From: Petropleomorpha daqingensis
GTDB taxonomy: Bacteria > Actinomycetota > Actinomycetes > Mycobacteriales > Geodermatophilaceae
Length of the DNA stretch: 64,000 nt
Reading direction: 5' to 3'
Assembly: GCF_013408985.1 (NCBI RefSeq)
Contig: NZ_JACBZT010000001.1
Coordinates: forward strand, 4,481,197 to 4,545,196
Shown in pieces: positions 1 to 10,285 of this stretch. The notes under the pieces were generated by a model. That model searched no databases, was not told the origin of the DNA, and saw nothing but the letters and a program-made list of their open reading frames with translations. A program made the translations under genes and the position numbers. Numbering within the stretch: the stretch's first letter is position 1; each line of letters begins with the position of its first letter.

Positions 1-3605
<3,605 letters not shown>

Positions 3606-3661
3606 CCGCCTGACCACCTCTTTCGTGCGCGCGCCGAGCGCCGTCCGTTCCGGCCCCGGCA

Positions 3662-3737
3662 GTGGGGGAGACCCCCACCGCGCATCCGGTCGCAGGCGGT
3701 CCACCGACCGCTCGCGCGCCGGTGGGCCGTAGCCCAC
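3662..3737. promoter_or_regulatory. hairpin-rich divergent promoter region
   Basis: The 193-bp gap between the kinase and the LysE gene holds GTGGGGG-AGA-CCCCCAC (3662-3678), GTGGGC-CGTA-GCCCAC (3722-3737) and, overlapping the latter, ACTGG-ATTGTG-CCAGT (3736-3751). These could be operators or leader hairpins. No protein partner can be assigned. Confidence 0.35.
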
Positions 3738-3798
3738 TGGATTGTGCCAGTCCCTAACTCGATCGACTTCTCGGACCGGGGCCTGCGACGATCGGGTG

Positions 3799-4446
3799 GT
3801 GGACGTCCTCGCCTCGCTGCCGGCCTTCGTGCTGGCGGTGCTGCTCATCTCGGCCTCGCCCGGGCCGGCGATGGCGCTGATCTTCCGGCGGGCGGCGCTG
3901 CGCGGGTGGGGCGGCGCGGTGCCCACCGTGCTGGGTCTGGAGCTGGGGCTCTACGTCTGGGCGCTGTTCGCCGGGGCGGGGTTCGCCACCCTCGTGGCGG
4001 CCTCCGAGGTCGCCTACCTGGTGCTGCGGGTGGTCGGTGCGGCGGTGCTGCTCTACCTCGGCCTCAAGGCGCTGCGGACGGCCTGGCGGGAGCGGCGCAG
4101 CGGAGGAGCGGGGGAGCCCGCCGCGGAGGTACCGGTCACCGGGCGCCGCTGGTGGGGCTCGTTCGCCGAGGGCGTCGTCGTCCAGCTGGCCAACCCGAAG
4201 GCCGCCGTCTTCATGATCGCGTTCTACCCGGCGTTCGTCCCGGCCGACGGACCGGTGTTCACCACGACGGCGCTGCTCGGGCTGCTGCAGATCACCCTGG
4301 AGACCGGGCTGTACCTGGCGCTGGCGGCCGGCGTGGCCCGGGCCGGGGCCTGGTTCCGCCGCCCGCGCATCCGCGCCCGCGTCGAGGCGATCAGCGGCAC
4401 GGTGCTCGTCGGGCTGGGCCTGCGGGTGGCGACGACCGCCCGCTGA
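3799..4446 (+). CDS. LysE/RhtB family amino-acid exporter
   Basis: Integral membrane exporter of the LysE/RhtB family, about 215 residues, the usual family length. The N-terminal helix is followed by the signature SASPGPAMAL, and several further hydrophobic segments alternate with short loops, compatible with a six-helix protein. The start chosen is the GTG just before DVLASLPAF; an upstream start at 3742 would add a polar leader unlike the family, and GTG 3796 is equally possible. Substrate (lysine, threonine, homoserine or other) cannot be read from sequence. Stands alone, divergent from the hybrid kinase. Confidence 0.85.
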   Translation: MDVLASLPAFVLAVLLISASPGPAMALIFRRAALRGWGGAVPTVLGLELGLYVWALFAGAGFATLVAASEVAYLVLRVVGAAVLLYLGLKALRTAWRERRSGGAGEPAAEVPVTGRRWWGSFAEGVVVQLANPKAAVFMIAFYPAFVPADGPVFTTTALLGLLQITLETGLYLALAAGVARAGAWFRRPRIRARVEAISGTVLVGLGLRVATTAR

Positions 4447-4482
4447 CCTGCGCGTCCGCGGTTCGTGAGCGACGATCCTCGG

Positions 4483-4728
4483 GTGAGCAGGATGCGGTAC
4501 AAGCCCAGCAAGCCCGTCGCGGTCTTCACCGCGGTCGTCGGGGCCGCGATGCTGGTCTTCGGGATCGTCGAGTTCGGGTCCTCGGGCAGCGGCGGGGGCA
4601 AGGCCTTCCTCGTCGTCTGGTGCGTCTTCCTCGTCGGCATGGTCTCGCTGAACCTGTGGGCCGCCTTCTCGGAGAAGGGGTCGCTGGCCACGTTCACCCG
4701 GGTGGACGACGATCCACCCTCCCGGTGA
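4483..4728 (+). CDS. small two-helix membrane protein
   Basis: Unrecognised protein of about 81 residues. It begins with a basic stretch (RMRYKPSKP), has a hydrophobic helix (AVFTAVVGAAMLVFGIVEF), a glycine/serine-rich turn (SSGSGGG) and a second hydrophobic helix, then a charged tail ending in DDDPPSR. Such small inner-membrane proteins are common in actinobacteria. Start is uncertain: GTG 4465, GTG 4483 and ATG 4492 are all in frame; ATG 4492 starts directly at MRYKPSKP. High GC third-position use supports it being coding. Confidence 0.6.
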   Translation: MSRMRYKPSKPVAVFTAVVGAAMLVFGIVEFGSSGSGGGKAFLVVWCVFLVGMVSLNLWAAFSEKGSLATFTRVDDDPPSR

Positions 4729-4759
4729 CGGGGGTGTCTTTTCCGTCGGTGCCACGGCT

Positions 4760-4793
4760 TACCGTGACCGCGCCCGTCCGCCTGGCTGAGGAG
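4760..4793 (+). promoter_or_regulatory. -10 hexamer and Shine-Dalgarno of isochorismatase gene
   Basis: TACCGT at 4760-4765 fits the actinobacterial TANNNT -10 motif. GAGGAG at 4788-4793 lies 5 nt before the GTG at 4799 and fixes that start. Confidence 0.45.
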
Positions 4794-4798
4794 ATGCC

Positions 4799-5350
4799 GT
4801 GAGCACGCTGCCCGACCGCCCGAACACCGCACTGCTCGTGATCGACGTCCAGCAGGGTGTCGTCGCCGAGGCGCACGAGCGCGACGCCGTCGTCGCGAAG
4901 ATCCGCTCGCTGGTCGACCGGGCACGGGAGAGCGCCGTCCCGGTCGTGTGGGTGCAGCACTCCGACGACGGCCTGCAGCAGGGCAGCGACGCCTGGCAGT
5001 ACGTGCCGGAGCTCAGCCGCGAGGACTCCGAGCCGCTGGTGCACAAGACGTTCGGTGACTCCTTCGAGGGCACCGACCTGGAGGACGTGCTGGCGCGGGC
5101 CGGGATCGGCCGGCTGGTGGTGACCGGCGCCCAGACCGACCAGTGCATCCGGTCGACCATCCACGGCGCCTTCACCCGCGGCTACGACGTCACGCTCGTC
5201 GGCGACGCGCACACCACCGAGGACCTGTCGACCTGGGGTGCGCCGCCGCCGGACAAGGTCATCGCGCACACCAACCTGTACTGGCAGGAGCAGGCCGCGC
5301 CCGGGCGCACCGCTCAGGTCGTCGAGGCGGCCACCGTCGACTTCGGCTGA
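4799..5350 (+). CDS. isochorismatase-family cysteine hydrolase
   Basis: Cytosolic cysteine hydrolase of the isochorismatase/nicotinamidase fold, 183 residues. The N-terminal LLVIDVQQGVV carries the catalytic Asp, and VTGAQTDQCIRSTIHGA carries the nucleophilic Cys in the expected place, followed by DVTLVGDAHTTED. The catalytic Lys is probably in the central HKTFGDSF segment. The family includes isochorismatases, nicotinamidases and amidases; the substrate cannot be told. A strong GAGGAG precedes the GTG start. It ends just before the ArsR-type operators of the next operon. Confidence 0.88.
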   Translation: MSTLPDRPNTALLVIDVQQGVVAEAHERDAVVAKIRSLVDRARESAVPVVWVQHSDDGLQQGSDAWQYVPELSREDSEPLVHKTFGDSFEGTDLEDVLARAGIGRLVVTGAQTDQCIRSTIHGAFTRGYDVTLVGDAHTTEDLSTWGAPPPDKVIAHTNLYWQEQAAPGRTAQVVEAATVDFG

Positions 5351-5358
5351 CACTCATG

Positions 5359-5375
5359 CGCAACCGATAGTTGCG
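5359..5375. promoter_or_regulatory. ArsR-type operator, copy 1
   Basis: Palindrome CGCAAC-CGATA-GTTGCG, perfect 6-bp arms with a 5-nt centre. It overlaps the putative -35 of the SRPBCC/ArsR operon. Confidence 0.65.
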
Positions 5376-5399
5376 TTTGCGGGATCCCCGGCCTAAGCT
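5371..5399 (+). promoter_or_regulatory. promoter of SRPBCC-ArsR operon
   Basis: TTGCGT (5371-5376) and TAAGCT (5394-5399) are 17 bp apart. The -35 lies in operator 1 and the predicted start point falls near operator 2, so bound repressor would block transcription. Inferred from sequence only. Confidence 0.5.
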
Positions 5400-5403
5400 C
5401 TTA

Positions 5404-5420
5404 TGCAACCGATGGTTGCA
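5404..5420. promoter_or_regulatory. ArsR-type operator, copy 2
   Basis: Palindrome TGCAAC-CGATG-GTTGCA, same arms and centre as copy 1, centres 45 bp apart. It ends right at the GGAGG ribosome site (5421-5425). Confidence 0.65.
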
Positions 5421-5431
5421 GGAGGGTGATC

Positions 5432-5893
5432 GTGGAGTTCGCGAGTATCGAGCGGGAGATCTTCGTCGAGGCGTCGCCGGAGATCGTCTTCGACGTGGTG
5501 AGCAGTCCGGAGCACGTCAAGCAGTGGTGGCCGGACGACGCCCGCTACGACGTCACGCCGGGAGCGACGGGGGAGGTCGTCTTCGGCGACCCGGACGACG
5601 GTGGGGGAGCCGCGTCGTTCACGGTCGTCGATGTGCGGCCGCCGCACCTGTTCTCGTTCCGCTGGACGCACCCGGCCGGGCAGGAGGCGCGCGAGGGCAA
5701 CTCGTTGCTGGTGACCTTCAGCCTCGCGCCCTCGGGAGAGGGAACCGTGCTCCGGATGACCGAGACCGGCTTCCGCGAGATGGGCTGGGAGGCCGCCGTC
5801 CTGGAGCAGCAGTACAACGAGCACGTCCAGGGCTGGGACTTCTTCCTGCCGCGCCTCGCGCCCTACGCCGAGAAGCTGGAGGCGCGGCAATGA
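5432..5893 (+). CDS. SRPBCC (AHSA1-type) domain protein
   Basis: Small START/Bet v 1-fold protein of 153 residues, first gene of a three-gene operon with an ArsR regulator. The pattern is typical: IEREIFVEASPEIVFDVVSS, then HVKQWWPDDARYDV and the C-terminal WDFFLPRLAPYAEKLEA. GGAGG at 5421-5425 favours the GTG at 5432 over GTG 5426. Its stop overlaps the next start as ATGA. In this family ArsR/SRPBCC pairs are common, and the SRPBCC partner is thought to bind a small hydrophobic ligand; the ligand is unknown here. Confidence 0.87.
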   Translation: MEFASIEREIFVEASPEIVFDVVSSPEHVKQWWPDDARYDVTPGATGEVVFGDPDDGGGAASFTVVDVRPPHLFSFRWTHPAGQEAREGNSLLVTFSLAPSGEGTVLRMTETGFREMGWEAAVLEQQYNEHVQGWDFFLPRLAPYAEKLEARQ

Positions 5894-6234
5894 CCAGCGC
5901 GGTGGCCGAGGCCGTCGACGACGACCTGTGGTCTGCGATCGGCGATCCGACCCGGCGCCGCATGCTCGACCTGCTGCTCGCCGGCGGCGACGGCACGGCG
6001 ACCACGCTGAGCCAGCAGATGCCGGTGACCCGTCAGGCGGTCGCCAAGCACCTGGGCGTCCTCGACCGCGTCGGCCTGGTCCGGGCGACGCCCGCGGGCC
6101 GCGAGCGTCGCTACCGGGTGGACGAGGCCCAGCTCGAGCGGGCGGTGGCGCAGTTGACCTCGGTCGGAGCCGCGTGGGACGCCCGGCTGCAGCGGATCAA
6201 GCGGATCGCCGAGGCGATCCAGAGAGGGGTGTGA
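5890..6234 (+). CDS. ArsR-family transcriptional regulator
   Basis: Winged-helix DNA-binding protein of 114 residues. DLWSAIGDPTRRRMLDLLLAGG starts the fold; the recognition helix is in MPVTRQAVAKHLGVLDRVGLV, followed by the wing (RATPAGRERRYRVDE). No CXC metal site is present, so it is not an arsenic sensor of the classical kind. The ATG overlaps the upstream stop (ATGA), so translation is coupled. It is the obvious candidate to bind the two palindromes at 5359 and 5404 and to repress its own operon. Confidence 0.92.
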   Translation: MTSAVAEAVDDDLWSAIGDPTRRRMLDLLLAGGDGTATTLSQQMPVTRQAVAKHLGVLDRVGLVRATPAGRERRYRVDEAQLERAVAQLTSVGAAWDARLQRIKRIAEAIQRGV

Positions 6235-6238
6235 CGAA

Positions 6239-6685
6239 ATGGCCGACATCCTGCACCGGATCGGGACCGAGACCCCGACGCCGGACGCGGTCTACGAGGC
6301 GTTGACGACCGTCGACGGCCTCGCCGGGTGGTGGACCGACGACGTCCAGGGCAGTGGCGACGTGGGCGACGTCCTCCAGTTCCGCTTCCCGCCGGTCGGC
6401 GGCTTCGACATGGAGGTGCTCGAGCTGCGGCCGCGTGAGCGGGTGGCGTGGCGGGTGGTCGACGGCCCGGCCGAGTGGATCGGGACGACCGTCGAGTTCG
6501 ACCTGCGCCAGGACGGCGACTACACGATCGCGCTGTTCGCCCACCGGGGCTGGCGCGAGCAGGTGGAGTTCATGCACCACTGCAGCACCAAGTGGGCCGG
6601 CTTCCTGCTGAGCCTGAAGTCGCTCGTCGAGACCGGCAAGGGCGCACCCGCGCCGCGGGACGTGACGATCAGCGACTGGCACTGA
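6239..6685 (+). CDS. SRPBCC domain protein, second copy
   Basis: Second START/Bet v 1-fold protein of the operon, 148 residues, starting 4 nt after the ArsR gene. Features include TPDAVYEALTTVDGLAGWW, the strand segment GDVLQFRFPPVGGFDMEVLEL and the C-terminal helix with HHCSTKWAGFLLSLKSLVE. It is only distantly similar to the first SRPBCC gene, so it is not a recent duplication. Likely binds or turns over a small ligand together with the other operon members. Its stop codon lies inside the first copy of the 98-bp repeat. Confidence 0.85.
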   Translation: MADILHRIGTETPTPDAVYEALTTVDGLAGWWTDDVQGSGDVGDVLQFRFPPVGGFDMEVLELRPRERVAWRVVDGPAEWIGTTVEFDLRQDGDYTIALFAHRGWREQVEFMHHCSTKWAGFLLSLKSLVETGKGAPAPRDVTISDWH

Positions 6686-6706
6686 GCCCGGCGCCGGACG
6701 GCGATG

Positions 6707-6719
6707 CGTCACTGTGACG
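6707..6719. repeat. 13-bp palindrome CGTCAC-T-GTGACG, copy 1
   Basis: Perfect 6-bp arms around one base; the same element recurs at 6805 and 7447. Confidence 0.7.
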
Positions 6720-6804
6720 AATCATGGTGACGGTCGCCGGGTCGGGGGACGAGCGGGACGGGCAGATCAGCGACCGGTGCCGAGCCGCTGTGCCGACGGG
6801 GATG

Positions 6805-6817
6805 CGTCACTGTGACG
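6805..6817. repeat. 13-bp palindrome CGTCAC-T-GTGACG, copy 2
   Basis: Identical to copy 1, 98 bp downstream, within the second tandem repeat unit. Confidence 0.7.
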
Positions 6818-7309
6818 AATCGGGGTGTCGGCTGCCGGGTCGGGGGACGTGTGTCCGGCAGTTGATCGCCCGCGGTTCACCCGCTTCATCGGCTTCACGG
6901 TCCGGGCGAGGCGCCGGAAGCGCGGGCGAGGTCGCTGAGATCGCCGGCCTCGCGGCGACCGCGCGGGCGCCGGCATCGCCGTCACGAGTTGCAGCATCGG
7001 CACCAGGCTGCTCGGCGGCGGAGGCGGCGGAAACCTGGGGCAGGCGGGGGGTCTCTCCGGATGACTTGTCATAACGTGTCTTATCGGAGGAAGGAATCGA
7101 GCTGGAGAGGGGGTGGACAGGCGTTCGACCGGCCACTTCGTCCCCGGGCGCCAAAGCCGGCTCTGTCGAGCCGACTGAGTCGTTCGCGCCGCTGTCGCCC
7201 GCCCGGACATCGGCCGACCCGTCCGCGCGCTGACACGACGACCGGCCACGACGGCCCCGCAGCGCTGCCGTTCCGGCGTCGATCGCCCCGCCCGCCCGAG
7301 CCGGCAAGC

Positions 7310-7339
7310 CATGATCAACTCCCCTGTCATGATCAACTC
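7310..7339. repeat. direct repeat CATGATCAACTC, two copies
   Basis: Copies at 7310-7321 and 7328-7339 (18-bp period). The TGATCA core recurs in other intergenic repeats of the window (13945, 38858, 38918). Confidence 0.6.
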
Positions 7340-7446
7340 GGCCGACCGGCGTGATCGCCGACATCGCTCGACGGCTCCGTCGTCCGCCAGGGCCTGACCG
7401 GACGCCGCGCCCCCTTACTCCCCATCCGCTGACACCTCCCTGCTTA

Positions 7447-7459
7447 CGTCACAGTGACG
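7447..7459. repeat. 13-bp palindrome CGTCAC-A-GTGACG, copy 3
   Basis: Same arms as copies 1 and 2 with A at the centre, 84 bp before the lipoprotein start. Could be an operator for that gene. Confidence 0.6.
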
Positions 7460-7542
7460 GAAGTGCCGTGGTGTCAGCGGATGCACCGATGCGCATCTGC
7501 GTCGTCCCGTTTCGCCGGGACGGCACCGGGCACGGTCGGTGC

Positions 7543-7764
7543 ATGCAGATCCGACGTCCGCTCGCCGGCCTGTTCGTCACGCTGACGCTGTTCGGCGGTG
7601 GTGCGGCGTTGGCCGGCTGCGGCGATCCGACGAGTGGGAACACCGGCACACCGAAGGACACCGCGTCGACGACGCCGACGCAGTCAGCGGACAACACCGT
7701 GGAGGACAACGGGGGCCGCGAGACGAGCTCCACCAACACCGAGAACGGCGGTGGCAACGGCTGA
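7543..7764 (+). CDS. small Ser/Thr/Asn-rich lipoprotein
   Basis: Predicted secreted lipoprotein of 73 residues. A basic N-terminus (MQIRRP), a hydrophobic signal helix and the lipobox AALAGC end near residue 27; the rest is a low-complexity tail rich in Thr, Ser, Asn, Gly and acidic residues ending in ENGGGNG. Function unknown; no fold is expected in the tail. The ATG at 7543 is chosen because it begins directly at the signal peptide. It converges on the next gene with only 8 bp between stops. Confidence 0.65.
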   Translation: MQIRRPLAGLFVTLTLFGGGAALAGCGDPTSGNTGTPKDTASTTPTQSADNTVEDNGGRETSSTNTENGGGNG

Positions 7765-7772
7765 CGGAATCC

Positions 7773-8186
7773 TCAGCCGGCGCGCTCGGTGACCCAGAGG
7801 CGGTCGAGCCGACCCGTCGAGCGCAGCAGGTCGGCCAGGGACTGTTCCAGCTCGGCCTTCGTCGGCTTCTCGGTCAGCAGTGTCTGGACATCCTCGAGGG
7901 CGCAGCGCAGCTGGTACAGCCGGTCCTGCAGCCCGTCGAGCTCCGAGCGGGTCACCAGGACGACGTCGCCGGACAGACCGGCCTTGCTCGTCGCCGTCCG
8001 CTGCTCGTAGGCCCGCTGACGACAGGCCTGACCGCAGTACATCCGCGGTCGCCCGACGGAGCCCTGCTGGGGCAGCACGCGCCGGCACCAGCCGCAGCGC
8101 CGCTGCTCGGCGCTCTCCCGATGCCGCTCGGTCAGCGGGCGCGGGGCCTCCTCGGTCGTCCCGGCCGACTGCTGCTGCTGTGCCAC
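7773..8186 (-). CDS. putative zinc-binding protein with C-terminal helical region
   Basis: Unrecognised protein of 137 residues. A Gln/Pro/Glu-rich start is followed by a cysteine cluster CGWC...MYCGQAC consistent with one zinc ribbon, embedded in basic residues (RQRAYEQR). The C-terminal half (ELDGLQDRLYQLRCALEDVQTLLTEKPTKAEL) looks helical and coiled-coil-like. It may bind nucleic acid, but nothing proves it. The GTG at 8186 is chosen because TAGCGT lies exactly 7 nt upstream, giving a leaderless transcript; in-frame upstream starts would run into the divergent promoter. Confidence 0.65.
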   Translation of the reverse strand: MAQQQQSAGTTEEAPRPLTERHRESAEQRRCGWCRRVLPQQGSVGRPRMYCGQACRQRAYEQRTATSKAGLSGDVVLVTRSELDGLQDRLYQLRCALEDVQTLLTEKPTKAELEQSLADLLRSTGRLDRLWVTERAG

Positions 8187-8193
8187 GGTGCGC

Positions 8194-8199
8194 ACGCTA
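8194..8199 (-). promoter_or_regulatory. leaderless -10 (TAGCGT) for zinc-binding protein
   Basis: TAGCGT followed by 7 nt and the GTG at 8186, with no Shine-Dalgarno between. Confidence 0.5.
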
Positions 8200-8278
8200 G
8201 ACACGGCACCGGCCACAATCCCAGCGGACACGCCACAGGCCAGGACAGTCCGCATTCCTCCGGCACAGGGGGCACACC

Positions 8279-9499
8279 ATGACCGATCCGGCACCGGACG
8301 ACGCCGCGCCGTCCTTCGACCTGCTGTCCGAGGAGGCCCTGCGGTCGGCGGGCAGCCTCAAGTGGACCCGCTACGGCCCGGCCCTGGGCGCCTTCGTCGC
8401 GGAGATGGACTTCGGCACCGCGCCGGCGGTCACGCGGGCGCTGCACGCGGCGGTCGACGGCAACCGGTTCGGCTACCTGACCGAGCAGCTGTCGGCCGAG
8501 CTGGCGGAGGCCTGCGCCGGCTGGCAGCAGCGCCGCTACGGCTGGACGGTGCCGCCGGCCCGGATCAGCCCGGTCGCCGACGTCCTGGCGGCCCTGCAGG
8601 CGGTGATCGAGCACTACACGCCCCCGGGCAGCCCGATCGTGCTGCCGACCCCGGCCTACATGCCGTTCGTGACGCTGCCGGCCATGCTCGGCCGCCCGCT
8701 GCTGGCGGTCCCGTTCACCGAGGACGACGAGGGCCGGCCGACCTACGACCTGGACGCCCTCGAGCGGGCCTTCGCCGCCGGCGGGCGGCTGCTGGTGCAC
8801 GTCAACCCGCACAACCCGCTCGGCCGGGTGTTCACCGCCGAGGAGCAGCTGGCCCTGGCCGACGTCGTCGAGCGGGCCGGCGTCCGGGTGTTCGCCGACG
8901 AGATCCACGCCCCGCTCGTGCACCCCGGCGCGGTGCACCGGCCGTACGCGTCGCTGTCCCCGGTCACGGCCGGGCACACGATCACCGCCACGTCGGCGTC
9001 CAAGGCGTTCAACCTGCCCGGCCTCAAGGCCGCGCAGCTGCTGTTCTCCAACGAGGACGACGCCGCGCTGTGGGCCGAGCGCGGCTACCTGTACGTGCAC
9101 GGCGCGTCGACGCTCGGCGTCCTGGCCAACACCGCCGCCTTCGCCGAGGGCGAGGCGTGGCTGGCCGACGTGCTGCGCTACCTGGACGGCAACCGCCGGA
9201 GGCTGGCCGACCTGCTCGCCGAGCACCTCCCCGAGATCGGCTACCGCCCGCCGGAGGGCACCTACCTGGCCTGGCTGGACTGCCGGAAGCTCGGCCTGGG
9301 CGACTCCCCCGGCGCGTTCTTCCTCGACGAGGCCGGGGTCGCGCTGGTCGACGGCCGCGAGTGCGGCGATCCGGGAACCGGGCACGTGCGGCTCAACTTC
9401 GGCACTCCCCGGCCGGTCCTGACCGCGATCGTCGAGCGGATGGCCGCCGCGGTCCGGCGCGCCGGAGGCGGTCCGCAGCAGGTGAGGGGGGCCAACTAG
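8279..9499 (+). CDS. MalY/PatB family PLP-dependent C-S lyase/aminotransferase
   Basis: Cytosolic fold-type I PLP enzyme of 406 residues, family length. Typical MalY/PatB features: LKWTRYGPALGAFVAEMDF at the N-terminus, NPHNPLGRVF, the PLP-phosphate region FADEIHAPL and the Schiff-base Lys242 in SASKAFNLPGLK; LNFGTP near the C-terminus holds the substrate-carboxylate Arg. The family cleaves cystathionine and related C-S bonds to pyruvate, ammonia and a thiol. Its TAG stop doubles as the first bases of the -10 of the GDPD gene. Which amino acid it uses in vivo is not shown. Confidence 0.93.
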   Translation: MTDPAPDDAAPSFDLLSEEALRSAGSLKWTRYGPALGAFVAEMDFGTAPAVTRALHAAVDGNRFGYLTEQLSAELAEACAGWQQRRYGWTVPPARISPVADVLAALQAVIEHYTPPGSPIVLPTPAYMPFVTLPAMLGRPLLAVPFTEDDEGRPTYDLDALERAFAAGGRLLVHVNPHNPLGRVFTAEEQLALADVVERAGVRVFADEIHAPLVHPGAVHRPYASLSPVTAGHTITATSASKAFNLPGLKAAQLLFSNEDDAALWAERGYLYVHGASTLGVLANTAAFAEGEAWLADVLRYLDGNRRRLADLLAEHLPEIGYRPPEGTYLAWLDCRKLGLGDSPGAFFLDEAGVALVDGRECGDPGTGHVRLNFGTPRPVLTAIVERMAAAVRRAGGGPQQVRGAN

Positions 9500-9502
9500 C
9501 GT
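9497..9502 (+). promoter_or_regulatory. leaderless -10 (TAGCGT) overlapping a stop codon
   Basis: The TAG stop of the MalY/PatB gene is the first half of TAGCGT; 6 nt later comes the GTG start of the GDPD gene at 9509. Confidence 0.5.
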
Positions 9503-9508
9503 GGTCAC

Positions 9509-10285
9509 GTGCCCGCCGCGCGCTTCGCCTTCCTCGACGGGCCGACCCCGCTGGCGATGGCGCACCGCGGCGGGGCGATCGAGCACCTCGAGAACAGCAT
9601 GCCGGCGTTCGAGGCGTGCGTGGCCCTCGGCTACCGGTACCTGGAGACCGACGTCCGGGCGACGGCGGACGGCGTCCTGGTGGCCTTCCACGACCCGGGC
9701 CTGGAACGCACCACCGACCGCACGGGCCGCATCGAGCAGCTGTCGTGGGCGGAGGTCGCCGAGGCGCGCATCGGCGGCCGGGAGCCCCTGGTGCGCCTGG
9801 AGGACCTGCTCGACGCCTGGCCCGACGTCCGGTTCAACCTCGACATCAAGGCCGCCGGCGTGCTCGCCCCGCTGGTCCGCCTCGTGCGCCGGATGAAGGT
9901 GGCCGACCGGCTGTGCCTGGCCTCCTTCTCCGACGCGCGCATCGCCGCCGCCCGGCGGCTGTTCGGACCGGCCATGTGCACCTCGCTGGGGCCCCGTGGG
10001 GTGGCCGCGCTGCGGTTGTCGTCGTACTCGCCGCGCGCGGCCGGGCTGGTCCGCATGCACGCCGGGTGCGCGCAGGTGCCGCTGCAGCTGGGCGGCCGGG
10101 CCCTGGTCGACGAACGTTTCGTCACGGCCGCCCACGACCGCGGACTGCAGGTGCACGTGTGGACCGTCGACACCGAGCAGGAGGTCGACACGCTGCTCGA
10201 CCTCGGGGTGGACGGCATCATGACCGACCGGCCCGCCATGCTGCGCGAGGTGCTGGAGAAGCGCGGGCAATGGGTGACCGGGTGA
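9509..10285 (+). CDS. glycerophosphodiester phosphodiesterase
   Basis: TIM-barrel phosphodiesterase of 258 residues, cleaving glycerophosphodiesters to glycerol 3-phosphate and an alcohol. Family motifs are present: MAHRGG (His19, Arg20), ENSMPAF, the metal-binding LETDVRATADGVLVAFHD and the late VHVWTVDT and GVDGIMTDRP. No signal peptide, so it acts in the cytosol. It precedes and overlaps a phospholipid-type acyltransferase, consistent with a role in lipid turnover. Confidence 0.93.
   Translation: MPAARFAFLDGPTPLAMAHRGGAIEHLENSMPAFEACVALGYRYLETDVRATADGVLVAFHDPGLERTTDRTGRIEQLSWAEVAEARIGGREPLVRLEDLLDAWPDVRFNLDIKAAGVLAPLVRLVRRMKVADRLCLASFSDARIAAARRLFGPAMCTSLGPRGVAALRLSSYSPRAAGLVRMHAGCAQVPLQLGGRALVDERFVTAAHDRGLQVHVWTVDTEQEVDTLLDLGVDGIMTDRPAMLREVLEKRGQWVTG

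Larger units (their letters stand above)
6684..6879. repeat. 98-bp imperfect tandem repeat, two copies
   Basis: Copy 1 (6684-6781) and copy 2 (6782-about 6879) share a GAGCC start, GATGCGTCACTGTGACGAATC at 6703 and 6801, CCGGGTCGGGGGACG at 6737 and 6835, and a looser GGCAG..ATC end. The spacing is exactly 98 bp. Confidence 0.75.
6686..7542. other. 857-bp intergenic region without a convincing gene
   Basis: Open frames here lack family features and start signals. The region holds the 98-bp tandem repeat, three copies of a 13-bp palindrome (6707, 6805, 7447) and a CATGATCAACTC direct repeat. An AT-richer patch near 7066-7095 (ATAAcgtgtcTTAT) may be a regulatory site. Confidence 0.6.

Noticed and set aside
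5371-5889. A start at TTG 5371 for the ArsR gene.
   Set aside because: It would read through the SRPBCC gene out of frame; the ATG at 5890 begins a complete ArsR fold and overlaps the upstream stop.
6767-7364. Minus-strand open frames of 185-189 codons in the gap after the SRPBCC operon.
   Set aside because: No start signal, low-complexity Pro/Arg sequence and repeats on the same DNA; treated as non-coding.
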